A stretch of DNA of 64,000 nucleotides, from NCBI GenBank assembly GCA_944989445.1, contig CALYLW010000066.1:1673001-1737000 (forward strand). The letters are read 5' to 3'. The DNA comes from Ampullaceana balthica (Eukaryota; Mollusca; Gastropoda; Lymnaeidae). The notes beneath the pieces were generated by a model. That model did no database searches, was not told where the DNA came from, and saw only the letters and a list, made by a program, of their open reading frames with translations. Positions 24,074-34,350 of the stretch are shown here, one piece after another; the stretch's first letter is position 1; each line of letters opens with the position of its first letter. A program made the position numbers and the translations under genes.

Positions 24074-25892
24074 CCTTGCTACTTTAATACTCAGGAATAA
24101 CGAATTATTTAAACTAATAGGCTCCCCATATTCATAACAATCATGTGATTTATCTACAGCTGGTCTCAAATGGTTCATAAACACTAGTAAAAACATTTAA
24201 TTTTCCCCGTAGGTAATGCATTGATTTCAAAATAATTAATCAAAACGGGAGAATAATTTTTAAGTGATGCAGGATGTCTAGTTCTAAGGGTCTCGCTCAA
24301 AAAAAGATATTCGTTGACACGTTTAGTTGACAAGTATGAGGTACACTGTTCCATTTATGCTGAGCGGACGCTCAGATATTTAGCCGATGCAGCGAAGCAG
24401 TTTAGAAATACCTCTCAGCTGATTTTATAAAATATTGCACTCAAAAAATGGGAGATTTGCAGCTTTGCAATCAAATTTTCCACTTTGCTCAGAGACTAAA
24501 GAACCTTGGAGAAAACACTGAGAGATATCGAGGCTTGCTCTTAGAGTAAAAGATATTTTTTTTACGTTTGTTTAGTTGGGATTCTGCTTCTCGCAAATAT
24601 ACAGTTACAATGATAGTTTCATTCCTTGAATAAAACTTAAAGATAATAAGGGGGATATGTCGAGAGGAGAATCCATGACTGCGGTACACCAACCAGAAAT
24701 TTGACAATGATCAGTATAATTATGTTACAGCATGAAGCGATTCATAAATAAAATAAATCTTCTATAAAATATGTATGGTTTAAAAATTTATTGGAAAAAA
24801 TTCCCACTATTTTCTTATTACATATTATGAGCCCATTTTTATCAATTTGCCTTTTAAAAAAGAAATTTCCCTACATTTTAATCAGTTCCAATTAAAGTTA
24901 ATTTTAATCAGGGTATACTATTTTACATATATTTTTATTTACAGTAAAATTTTACCTTATAATATTAATTAAAAATGTAATGTCAATGTTTGCAGAGCAT
25001 AAGAAATGTACAGTATGACGAGAACCTTTCGACTTGGACTCGTGACCGCCTTCCCCCTTACTCAAACTTGTTGGTTCCTATTGGTTACTGGGGTGAACTT
25101 AGAGTAGGGAAATGACAACATGGGATTAGGTGAGATAAACTTGACTAGGGACTGGCCATTTAAACATTTGACATTTTTTGTGGAGCAGAGAATTTGGAAA
25201 GTAGTGGAGATTTCATGATTAAATTAGCGGTATTAGTAGGTAGTCCCAAACTGGTATTAATTATTTACAGTAGATATTTGCGGTGTATTTAATTTTATAT
25301 AATATTTTACTTTTTTGTACATAGGTTATCTTAATAAACAAAAATAATAATTATTTTCAAGTTAAGTGAAAACCCGCAAATAATTGCAAATTTCGAATCT
25401 TCAAAAAGGACCATATTCAAGAATTTTTTATTTTCAAACACAATTGACACAGATTTCCAGGATTTGGTTAAGTAAAAATAAAGTTTACAATGATTAAGTC
25501 CAATTTCTTGAAAGCAATTAAAATGGTTCATTCTTAAAGAAAAAAAATAAAATAATGACAACATTTTCATTCATTTTATTATTAAAATAAATTCAAAGAT
25601 ACCAACCACATGATATTTTTAAAATCAAGGCAGTACACCAAGCTAAACAACCGGCTTTGGCTTATGTATACCACGACTACAAAAATAAGCAGATATTATT
25701 TTAATATCGATTAAAGTGTGTAGTTTATATGTTTATTGTAAAAATTTCCTTTAAACAAAATATTTTTTATATAACTTTTTTAAAAATTACATTTTTCAGA
25801 TATTTGAGATTGATAAAAGCTAGAGATATTTTCCTGTGAATTTTAGACAGAACAGAAGCTGTCCAAGATTAGTTCAAATTCAACAATTAACC
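24074..25892. other. unassigned sequence upstream of the zinc-finger gene
   Basis: No gene recognised. At about 25630-25680 a phrase GTACACCAAGCTAAAC resembles the inverted ends of the fold-back element at 11737. A possible splice acceptor (TTACATTTTTCAG) ends near 25799, so an upstream exon of the zinc-finger gene is conceivable. Confidence 0.35.
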
Positions 25893-27416
25893 ATGTTTAT
25901 GGTCTCGACAATAGAGACAGATGATGTTGAGACACCGTCAGACACAGAAACAGACTTTCATGAAATCCTGAAAAAGGAAATATGTGATGACATTAACCCA
26001 AGGATCAGTTGTGACAGTTTGACTACTACGACAGAGGCAGAATCTTTCTTAAATACAGAAACAAAGAATGAAATGCATAATGATGTTGATGACAAAATTC
26101 AAATCAAGACAGAATGTTTGGACACGCAGAAAGTACACAAGAGAACAAACACAAGTGATGAACTCAATTTATATGATATTTGTGCTCCTACATTTGATAC
26201 AGACTCTAATTTAAATAAGCACCTAAGAACACATTCTGGAGATACGCCTTATAAATGTGACATTTGTGCTTGCACATTTAATACTAATTTGGATTTATCT
26301 GAACATAAAAGAATACACATGAAAGATAAACCCAAAGAATATGGCTTTTGTGTAGCTGCAATTCATACTACTTCTGATTTAAGTAAACGCACAAAAAATC
26401 ATACTACAGAGAAACCTTACAAATGTGAAATTTGTTGTGAAGCTTTTTCAAATATCTTCGAATTAACTCGACACAAGAGAGCACATGCTGTAAAGAAAAC
26501 TTACAAATGTGACATTTGTTCGTCAGCATTTTCTTCTAGTTTTAATTTAACTAGACACCAAAGAACACATACCGGAGAGAAACCTTACAAATGTGATATT
26601 TGTTCTGATGCTTTTTCATACAGTTCTGGTTTAATTAAACACAAAAGAACACATACTGGAGAGAAACCTTACAAATGTAACATTTGTGCTGCTGTTTTTT
26701 CAAATAGTTCAAAATTAACTGAACACAAAAGAACACATACTGGAGAGAAACCTTACAAATGTGATATTTGTTATGCTACTTTTTCATATAGTTCTGGTTT
26801 TATTAAACACAAAATAACACATACTGGAGAGAAACCTTACAAATGTGATTTTTGTTCTGCTGCTTTTTCAAATAGTTCAGATTTAACTAAACACAAAAGA
26901 ACACATACTGGAGAGAAACCTTACAAATGTAATATTTGTGCTGCTGCTTTTTCAAATATTTCAACATTAACTGTACACAAAAGAACACATACTGGAGAGA
27001 AACCTTACAAATGTAACATTTGTTCTGCTGCTTTCTTAACAAGTTCAAAGTTAACACGACACAGAATAAGACATACTACAGAGAAACCTTACAAATGTGA
27101 CATTTGTTGTGCTGCTTTTTCAAATATTTCCAAATTAACTGGACACATAAGAGCACATACTAGAGAGAAACCTTATAAATGTGACATTTGTTACTCAGCA
27201 TTTTCTTCTAGTTTTATTTTAACTAGACACCAAAGAACACATACCGGAGAGAAACCTTACAAATGTGATATTTGTTCTGCTACTTTTGCAGATAGTTCAA
27301 CTTTAACTAAACACAAAAGAACACATACTGGAGAGAAACCTTACAAATGTAACATTTGTGCTACTGCTTTTTCAAATAGTTCAACATTAACTGTACACAA
27401 AAGAACACATACTTGA
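25893..27416 (+). CDS. C2H2 zinc-finger protein, truncated by a linker stop
   Basis: The ATG at 25893 is the first in a frame that stays open to the TGA at 27414, giving 507 residues. The first 120 or so are acidic and have no finger. Then come two degenerate fingers (the first lacks a Cys, the third is altered) and thirteen good C2H2 fingers of the form YKCDICxxAF-x5-L-x2-H-x3-H. They are 28 residues (84 bp) apart and joined by HTGEKPY linkers. Such arrays bind DNA in the nucleus, usually as transcription factors; the target is unknown. The stop lies where the other linkers have GGA (Gly), a single G-to-T change, and more fingers follow. An upstream exon is possible. A candidate AATAAA is at 27753. 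Confidence 0.8.
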   Translation: MFMVSTIETDDVETPSDTETDFHEILKKEICDDINPRISCDSLTTTTEAESFLNTETKNEMHNDVDDKIQIKTECLDTQKVHKRTNTSDELNLYDICAPTFDTDSNLNKHLRTHSGDTPYKCDICACTFNTNLDLSEHKRIHMKDKPKEYGFCVAAIHTTSDLSKRTKNHTTEKPYKCEICCEAFSNIFELTRHKRAHAVKKTYKCDICSSAFSSSFNLTRHQRTHTGEKPYKCDICSDAFSYSSGLIKHKRTHTGEKPYKCNICAAVFSNSSKLTEHKRTHTGEKPYKCDICYATFSYSSGFIKHKITHTGEKPYKCDFCSAAFSNSSDLTKHKRTHTGEKPYKCNICAAAFSNISTLTVHKRTHTGEKPYKCNICSAAFLTSSKLTRHRIRHTTEKPYKCDICCAAFSNISKLTGHIRAHTREKPYKCDICYSAFSSSFILTRHQRTHTGEKPYKCDICSATFADSSTLTKHKRTHTGEKPYKCNICATAFSNSSTLTVHKRTHT

Positions 27417-27669
27417 GAGAAACCTTACAAATGTAACATTTGCTGTGCTGCTTTCTTAACAAGTTCAAAGTCAACACGACACAGAATAAGACATACTACA
27501 GAGAAACCTTACAAATGTGATTTTTGTTCTGCTGCTTTTTCAAATATTTCCCAAATTAACTGGACACATAAGAGCACATACTAGAGAGAAACCTTATAAA
27601 TGCGACATTTGTTCTGCTACATTTTATTTTATTTCTAGATTAACTCAACACATTAGGGCACATATTTGA
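27417..27669 (+). pseudogene. three disconnected zinc fingers after the stop
   Basis: The frame continues as [13 protein letters not shown] and two further fingers. The middle one has one extra C near 27551 compared with its twin at 27130, which shifts the frame and meets a stop at about 27581. The last finger ends at HIRAH followed by a stop at 27667. This segment is a copy of the segment 420 bp earlier (27001-27160), exactly five fingers away, so the array grew by block duplication before it was cut. Confidence 0.85.
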
Positions 27670-27814
27670 AATTTAAAAAAAAAGTACATAAAATTAATTT
27701 TCAGCTCCTATTGTTGCTACCACTACCATATCTAAGTTAAAGTAATCACCAAAATAAAAAATAAAACAAAACAAAAAAAAGAAGAAAGTTTGGAGAAAAA
27801 GCTATTAAAAATGA
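27670..27814. other. 3' flank of the zinc-finger gene
   Basis: A-rich sequence with a possible polyadenylation signal AATAAA at 27753-27758. Confidence 0.4.
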
Positions 27815-28210
27815 CATCACTTATGTTTTTTTTTCATAAAACTAATATTGCTTATATGTTTTTTTTTAAAATTCCAATTGATTATGCTGTATTAAGTGTA
27901 TTTTTTTTTCATAAATGTCACATTGCTGATGTTGTTTTTTACCTAAATCTCATATTGCTTATGTAGGTTTTTCATAAAACTCACATTGCTTATACGGTTT
28001 TTCAAATCTATAAAACTGACAATGCTTATGATGTTTTTGTATTATTTCTCACAAATCTCACACTGCTTAATTAATTTTTTCATAAATCTCATATTACTTA
28101 ATGAAATTTTTCATAAATCTCACATTGCTTATAATGTTATTTTTTATGTATATAAATAAATCTCACACTTTGGTGTAGGTTTTTCATATATCTTAAATAT
28201 CTTTTTCATA
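27815..28210. repeat. degenerate roughly 40-50 bp repeat
   Basis: Recurring TTTTTCATAAATCTCACATT and GCTTATG phrases at irregular spacing, perhaps eight or nine copies. Confidence 0.7.
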
Positions 28211-28559
28211 AATCTTACCTGTCTTATGTGTTTTTTTCTCTTGAATGTTACTAAGTGAACATTAATCTTAAAAAGACAGACTAGTTATAAACCTCATAAA
28301 TAGGATCAATTGTGCTGCTTGTTTTCTAAACTTTCACAATTAGCTATACACAATAGAAGACACACTTGAATTTAAAATGAAGCCCAGCTATAATGAAAGC
28401 AAATGTAAAATACATATATTTAAATTCTAACATAAAATTGATAAAGAAATGGTAAATTAATGTAGCCAATTTTTTTGTTGATGTTGTTTTTTCGGTTGCT
28501 TTTGTTATTCTTTATATTTCATTACTTTTAATCACTATTGGTTGAAAAATTCAATGTGA

Positions 28560-28790
28560 CTATTTTTAAATAACAGCAGTTAATAGCTACCTATTGATTT
28601 ATCATATCTGTCATATTATCATTGCAATCTATTAATTAATTATAGCTGTCTTATTTTCATAGCAACCTATTAATTTAAAATGTATCAAATCTGTCTTGTT
28701 ATCAAGGCAAAGTATTAGTGTCTTCATAGATTTCTTATTAACATAGCAGACTGTTAATTAATCATTGATGTCTTCTTTTTTTCTTGTTAA
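28560..28790. repeat. degenerate roughly 60-bp repeat
   Basis: Recurring phrases of the form ATCTGTCTTATTATCATAGC with CTATTAATTAA, about four diverged copies. Confidence 0.55.
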
Positions 28791-28859
28791 ATATTGTTCT
28801 TGTTCACGAAACGAGAACCAGGCGTTCCTTTAAGTACGTGCATTTTTTAGAGCTGGACA

Positions 28860-29335
28860 GTTATCTTGATGCATTGTACTAGGTCTTGAAATTTAATTTG
28901 ATGCATTCTACTTGGTCTTGAAATTTAATTTAATGCATTCTACTCGGTCTAGAAATTTAAATTTGATGTATTTTATTAGGTCTCAAAATTAATTTAAATT
29001 TGATGCATTCTACTAGGTATAGAAATATAATTGGCCTAGAAATTTAATTTTATGCTTTCTACTTGGTCTATAAATTTAATGTTATTCATTCTACTTAGTC
29101 TAGATATTTGATTTGATGCATTCTACTTGGTTTAGAAATTTAAAATTGATAAATTTTATTAGGTCTAGAAATTAATTTAAATTTTAAGGAATTCTACTAG
29201 GTCTAGAAATTTAATTGTGATGCATTTTACTAGGGCTAGAAGTTAATTTAATTTAATGCGTTCTACTAGATCTATAAATTTTATTTTGATGCATTCTACT
29301 ATGTCTAGAAATTTAATTTTGATGAATTTATTTTA
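28860..29335. repeat. degenerate 35-45 bp repeat
   Basis: Recurring TTGATGCATTCTACT with GGTCTAGAAATTTAA, about twelve copies with variable spacing. Confidence 0.85.
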
Positions 29336-29477
29336 AAGATGATGGCGGATAACTCATTAATAAAAATATAATATATTTAGATTTTATTGAAATTTTCTGT
29401 ATAGAAGAAGGAAGAAGGAAGGATGTTATGTGAGACCTTTTGTTTTTGAAGAGTGATTATTAACAAAGGGCTGATTA

Positions 29478-29748
29478 ATAACTGTAAAAAACCTGTAAAA
29501 ACGTGGGGCGGGTGTTTGCTATCAAAATTAACGATTTATATTTACAAGATGAAATAGAGATCTATAAGTGAGAGAATGAGTGAACTGCAGATGTAAAACC
29601 GCCCCACATTTTTAGTCATATTAAATGAAAGTACTTGAACTTATAAGTTTTAAATTATTTTCTTCTTTTTATTCCACTTATAAAAACGTGGATTTTAAAA
29701 ATCCGTTTTTACCTCTATTTATTTTATTCTTTTTAGTCTAAGTGTATG
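29478..29748 (-). repeat. dispersed repeat with GTGGGGCGGG core, minus-strand copy
   Basis: Reverse complement of the block at 15415-15650: TGAAAGTACTTGAACTTATA and TATTCTTTTTAGTC motifs are both present. A GTGGGGCGGG box also occurs at its left edge. Confidence 0.8.
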
Positions 29749-29749
29749 T

Positions 29750-30040
29750 TATTGTGAGTTTTGAAGTATTGATTATGTTCAAATATAATACGCATTGCTC
29801 GACAAACATTTACAGACTGAAACTGACAGATCTCCCCTTGATGTTAAGCATGATTGATGCGGTCGGGTCTGGTGTGAACTCGGCACGTGAATGTAATGTA
29901 AACAATAGCAGACGGATAATACAGATGCTTATATAGAGATAAACTAAAAAATTCAATAATTAAATAACGCTACATTCGATCGATCTGAAATTTGTATACA
30001 TTGCATTGCCATCCAAGATCTATGTGTGGTAAAATTTTGA
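29750..30040 (+). repeat. diverged AAATCCCTTATAT-family copy, 3' part
   Basis: Shares TATTGATTATGTTCAAATAT, CATTTACAGACTGAAACTG and CGATCGATCTGAAATTT with the other copies. The start and end motifs are not clear. Confidence 0.7.
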
Positions 30041-30348
30041 GTAACAATAAATTGAATAACAAGCAGAAATAACAACAAAACAAGTTTTTATTTTGATACA
30101 TTGAAAAAAAAACAACTAAACCAAATCTTCACAAATACCAAACATAAAAGTGAGAAAATTTTATTTTGTTTTTCTGGTGGTAAACACAGTATTTGTTGTC
30201 CTGGTAGTAAACACAGTTTTTGTTTTCCTTGTGGTAAACACAGTTTTTGTCAGCAAACTGTTGTCAGCAACAACGACTCCAACTTTGTAACCATGTGTCT
30301 GTAAAACAACTCAGCAAGTTTGTAACTATATTATGTAGAACAACTCAG
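30041..30348. other. short repeats next to the gag remnant
   Basis: Three copies of a GTGGTAAACACAGT-type phrase (30175-30250) and two or three of CAACTCAGCAAGTTTGTAAC (30305-30365). No gene. They could belong to the LTR element whose gag follows, but no LTR boundary is visible. Confidence 0.4.
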
Positions 30349-31176
30349 CTAGTTTGTAACCATGTTCTGTTTACACACACTGACTAATAAATCCACTGAA
30401 TATGAATGAACACCACTGTTTAATTGTAGCTGTCTGGGAGTTTTTCCTCCCAATTCTCGAGTAAGACAGTTACAGGCAAGTTGCCCAATCCCGTCCCAAC
30501 GGCAACACCGCTTTTCCTCATTCGTCGAATCGTTCAAAGAAGACGTTAGTTCAGGACCCGGCATTTGTATGGCTTCCTTAGTGACGCCAGTAGTGTCCAC
30601 AGGACTATTTGCTAAGCCAGTGGGACATGGAGTTGACATATCAGGTGAAATGTCAAGTGGTGTTACGGCCCGTTGAGTTACAAATTTTTTAGTTGGTAAC
30701 TGGGCACTGGTTGTGGTTATTGGAATCTCATCCTCCCGGCTCGATTCTTCAACTCTCGGAGGCTCTTCTGCTATCTCCTCCCGGCTCTTTTCTGCTATCT
30801 CATCCTGGCTCTCTTCTGCTATCTCCTCCCGGCTCTCTTCTGCTATCTCCTCCCGGCTCGATTCTTCAACTCTCGGAGTCTTTGGCTTGTTTTCCTCTTT
30901 TGCCACGTGGGCCGACAATTTAGGCTTATTAAAGCTCGACGCCATGACCATGGCCGCTTTTAGTTTTTCGAAGGTGTCTCTTTCTTCTTTAAGTATATCA
31001 CAGAAGACATACTCAGCTGCCTTATCCCTTAAATGAATTATTGGGTAATCATGTTTCTCTTCTTCGTACAACTGTAACTCTTTGGCAACCCATTCAAACT
31101 GGAAAATATACGTTGGCCACGCCGATGATTCATCGTACGTTGTGAGTTTATTAAAAACATCTTCAGGTCGCACCAT
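30349..31176 (-). pseudogene. LTR-retrotransposon gag, isolated
   Basis: The minus-strand frame from the ATG at 31176 encodes 275 residues. The first 80 resemble a gag capsid-type region: MVRPEDVFNKL, then FQFEWVAKELQL, then RDKAAEYVFCDILKE and a FEKLKAAM end. A hydrophilic middle follows with four or five EEIAEES repeats, then a degenerate zinc knuckle near the C terminus (CCRWDGIGQLACNC, without the usual His). No protease, RT or integrase follows, so it is an isolated gag. Its 5' flank is replaced by a LINE fragment from about 31200. The frame is open, so recent decay or unusual preservation are both possible. Confidence 0.65.
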
Positions 31177-31827
31177 CGTTGTAATTCTATGCCGAATCGC
31201 TGACGAGGTGAACTCGAGAACCTCAAAGGCCAACGCAGCATTCGGTAGATTGTGTGACAGTGTCTGGAACAGAAGGGGAATCAGCAACAAAACAAAACTA
31301 AAAGTATACAGAGCTGTAGTGATCCCCACCTTATTATATGCATGTGAAACTTGGACTGTATACCAACGCCATGCGAGGTTGCTGAACAACTTCCACACCA
31401 AAAGCCTTAGAAAAATGCTCAATATAAAATGACAGTAAAAAGCTCCAGACACCGAAATATTAGCCAGGCTAGAACTTTAAACATCCACACTAGCCTCATG
31501 CAAAGCAAACTACGCTGGGCGGGGCATGTAGTGCGCTTGCCCGACCATCGCCTCCCCAAGAGGCTCTTCTATGGTGAGCTTACAGAAGGGCATTAAGCAC
31601 GCGGATGCCCACGTAAGCGCTACAAGGATGCACTTAAAATTGCTCTGAAGGCCTTCGACAGCGGACATGACTCCTGGGAAGCAGCAGCCAGTAACCGAGC
31701 CCACTGGCGCTCTATGATATGGAATGGCGCAGCTGTCTGTGAGGCTAATAGACAACAGGCTGCCAGGTTAAAACGTCAAGCCAGAAAGGACCGTATCCAA
31801 AACCCTTCTGAAGGGACCGCATCCATC
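30929..31827 (+). repeat. 899-bp duplicated block, left copy
   Basis: Starts at TTAAAGCTCGACG and ends at CCGCATCCATC. The right copy (34103-35001) has the same length and nine differences that I could count. It covers the 5' part of the gag remnant and most of the LINE fragment. Confidence 0.95.
31200..31827 (+). pseudogene. LINE RT C-terminal fragment, left copy
   Basis: Plus-strand pieces include AFGRLCDSVWNRRGI, KTKLKVYRAVV, YACETWTVYQRH and KSLRKMLNIK. After a frame change come LRWAGHVVRLPD and RKRYKDALKIALKAF. This is the conserved tail of many non-LTR reverse transcriptases (compare the fragment at 46612-46735). Stops near 31432 and 31591 kill it. The final zinc-finger segment is lost here because the piggyBac element begins, but is present after the right copy. 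Confidence 0.85.
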
Positions 31828-34102
31828 ATTAGCCCCTGATGCGACTAAATGCGTCCTTATAGGGGTCCGTACGGATGCGTCCAAATGCGTCTGGTCACAC
31901 CCCCTACTTTTCCTTTCAATTTTATTTAAAAAATCTCGTAGCTCCCGAGATTTCTAACGCTAACCTCGATGTACCGAGAATCCACGAAATTTCAAAATAA
32001 AAAACCGGAAGTTTTTATCTTGATGCGTTCATTTTCAAAGCGTGTGTCAAGTGAGAAGTATAGAAATGAAATTTTTTGAGTGAAATTTTTTTGTGTAAAA
32101 TTAATTTGACGTTCAAACATTACAATTACAATGGCGTTTCAGTATCTGCAATCCCTAATTGACAATAATGAAGATTTATTAGAAGAAGAGGGTTCAGACA
32201 TTGATTTAAATGAAGTTGATCCAGTGTGTAGTGAATCCGAGGAAGATACTGACTTAGAGCTAGAGGATGATAATGATATACCGTCTACGTCTAATGACAC
32301 TGGCTTAGGAGAATGGACTGATGAACTGTCAAATGTTACAGAAAAAATGTCTGTATTTTCCGAATATGTAGGCGGCCTTTGTGATATCTCTAGTGAGAGT
32401 CTGCCATTAAACTATTTCAAACTTTATGTCACAGACAACTGCTTCAGTGAGTTTGTCATTCAAACAAATCTATATGCCCAACAGCAACTGGCCAACCAGC
32501 CTTCGGTGACAAATGTATGGACACCTGTTGATGTTGATGACATCAAGAATTACATTTACATAAACATTATGTTTGGTCTTCATCAGCTTCCTAATACAAG
32601 ACTTTATTGGTCATCTGAAAAGATGTGGAGGGTTCCTGCAGTGGCTGACGTCATGAGTAGAGACCGATATGATATTATCCACAGGTATTTTCATGTCAAT
32701 GACAGCTCCCTACAGCCTACAAAAGGCAGTCAAGATTATGACCCCTTGTATAAGGTGAGGCCCTTTCTCGACATCATAAGGCACAACTGCGTAAGCCTTT
32801 ACAAGCCACAATGCCAACTTAGTGTTGATGAGGCCATGATAGGTTTCAGGGGAAGACTTGCATTCAAGCAGTATTTGAAAGACAAGCCTACTGCTTGGGG
32901 AGTGAAAGTTTGGTGCTGTGCCGAAGCAAGGACTGGTTACATTTTAAATTTCAAAGTGTATACCGGAAAAAGGGAAGTGAGCTCAAGCAATGGCTTGGGC
33001 TATGATGTGGTGATGGCTATGGCTGAACCCTTCCTCGATAAAGGACATGAACTTTTTTTTGATAACTTCTTCTCGTCGCCAAAGCTTGCTCAAGATCTAC
33101 TGTCACGCAACACGTACTGTTGTGCCACGATTCGACCAAACCGCAAGGGCTGGCCTCTCAAAAAATCAAAACAAAAGAAAGGAGAGTGTACAATGCAACA
33201 GAAGGGTTTGATGGTTGCCTGCCAGTGGACAGACAAGCGCCAGGTCAACATAATTTCAACCAACTGCAACCCACTGATGGTGTCTGTTCAAAGGAGAACT
33301 AAAGATGGAATTGTACAGTTGGAAATCCCAAACTGTGTCAACGAGTACAATTCATTCATGTTTGGTGTTGACTTGGGAGACCAGCATCGGTCTTACTACC
33401 CTGTTGGGAGACCCAGTAAGAAGTGGTGGAGATACTTGTTTTGGTATCTGATACAAGTATCAATTATCAATTCCTACCTACTCATGAAGATGGTGAACCC
33501 AAATTCACCATTCGTCCAGAATCATCTGAAATTCAGGACAAAGCTTTCCCAACAACTGCTGACCATGAAAGCAGCTACCCATTCAAGCAGGGCTATCAGG
33601 AAGCCTAGTGTTGCAGGCATTGCGAAGCCATTCAGCCCCCAGCATATGGTGTCGACTTTGTCAGGCCGAAAGAGAAGGTGCTACCAGTGCGCTCTTGTTG
33701 GAGCGAAAATGCCCAGTGGAAGGACCAAGGAAACTATCAAAGGCTGCCATTTGTGCCAAGTTCACTTGCATGCTGGTCAGTGCTACAGCACATTTCATGA
33801 CAATTTAAGGAATTAAGGTATTTAATAGTGGATTAAACTTCGAAAAAAAAGTTGAAAACTGCAATTTTTTTGCGATATTTATTTTTAATACTGTTATTTG
33901 TTGTTGTAGTACCCCTAATGTTATATATTTCTGAAAGCTCATCCATTTCTGAGTTTACTGATATTTTTTAAATTTCAATTGACAACTGATAAGGTATTCA
34001 AAACAATTTTTTAAAAAGACATATGTTATAAAAATCGGAGTAACTTCCTTTTGTTCAGGAATATGAAGTTGAACAGGAAGTGAGGGCTCAGGAATTAATG
34101 AG
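31826..34102 (+). mobile_element. piggyBac element, left end slightly trimmed
   Basis: The right end, read in reverse from 34102, is CTCATTAATTCCTGAGCCC and abuts a TTAA at 34103-34106, the obligatory piggyBac target. The left end TCATTAGCCCCTGATGC (from 31826) matches it imperfectly (TCATTA and CCTGA blocks, 13 of 20 positions). It lacks the outermost base and the TTAA, being joined straight to the 899-bp block. Length is about 2.28 kb. It encodes a complete transposase. The left subterminal region has GGATGCGTCCAAATGCGTC repeats. Confidence 0.85.
32131..33816 (+). CDS. piggyBac transposase, intact
   Basis: 561 residues from an ATG with a favourable A at -3, no internal stop. Residues 1-60 are acidic and poorly conserved, as usual. 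The DDE_Tnp_1_7 domain spans roughly 90-450, with the catalytic aspartates in SVDEAMIGFRG (D233), FFDNFFSS (D311) and FGVDLGDQ (D414, D417). The C terminus is a Cys/His-rich zinc-binding domain (C517, C520, C539, C542, H545, H547, C551, H556). Length is normal for the family (about 550-600). Such enzymes excise the element precisely and insert it at TTAA. With all catalytic and zinc-binding residues present, and one recognisable end plus one trimmed end, it may be active in trans. A domesticated host role is possible but the context argues for a young transposon. Confidence 0.95.
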   Translation: MAFQYLQSLIDNNEDLLEEEGSDIDLNEVDPVCSESEEDTDLELEDDNDIPSTSNDTGLGEWTDELSNVTEKMSVFSEYVGGLCDISSESLPLNYFKLYVTDNCFSEFVIQTNLYAQQQLANQPSVTNVWTPVDVDDIKNYIYINIMFGLHQLPNTRLYWSSEKMWRVPAVADVMSRDRYDIIHRYFHVNDSSLQPTKGSQDYDPLYKVRPFLDIIRHNCVSLYKPQCQLSVDEAMIGFRGRLAFKQYLKDKPTAWGVKVWCCAEARTGYILNFKVYTGKREVSSSNGLGYDVVMAMAEPFLDKGHELFFDNFFSSPKLAQDLLSRNTYCCATIRPNRKGWPLKKSKQKKGECTMQQKGLMVACQWTDKRQVNIISTNCNPLMVSVQRRTKDGIVQLEIPNCVNEYNSFMFGVDLGDQHRSYYPVGRPSKKWWRYLFWYLIQVSIINSYLLMKMVNPNSPFVQNHLKFRTKLSQQLLTMKAATHSSRAIRKPSVAGIAKPFSPQHMVSTLSGRKRRCYQCALVGAKMPSGRTKETIKGCHLCQVHLHAGQCYSTFHDNLRN

Positions 34103-34350
34103 TTAAAGCTCGACGCCATGACCATGGCCGCTTTTAGTTTTTCGAAGGTGTCTCTTTCTTCTTTAAGTATATCACAGAAGACATACTCAGCTGCCTTATC
34201 CCTTAAATGAATTATTGGGTAATCATGTTTCTCTTCTTCGTACAACTGTAACTCTTTGGCAACCCATTCAAACTGGAAAATATACGTTGGCCACGCCGAT
34301 GATTCATCGTACGCTGTGAGTTTATTAAAAACATCTTCAGGTCGCACCAT
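34103..34350 (-). pseudogene. gag N-terminal fragment, right copy
   Basis: Minus-strand ATG at 34350. It encodes the first 80 or so residues of the gag seen at 30349-31176, then is cut by the piggyBac boundary. Confidence 0.75.

Noticed and set aside
25836..25892. Longer start of the zinc-finger frame
   Set aside because: It would need a GTG start; the first ATG in frame is at 25893. An upstream exon joined by splicing remains possible.
30693..31036. Ser/Leu/Pro-rich plus-strand frames
   Set aside because: They are the complement of the acidic EEIAEES repeats in the gag frame on the other strand.
31206..31452. N-terminal extension of the minus-strand gag frame
   Set aside because: The added 92 residues are the antisense of the LINE fragment; the gag similarity begins at the ATG at 31176.
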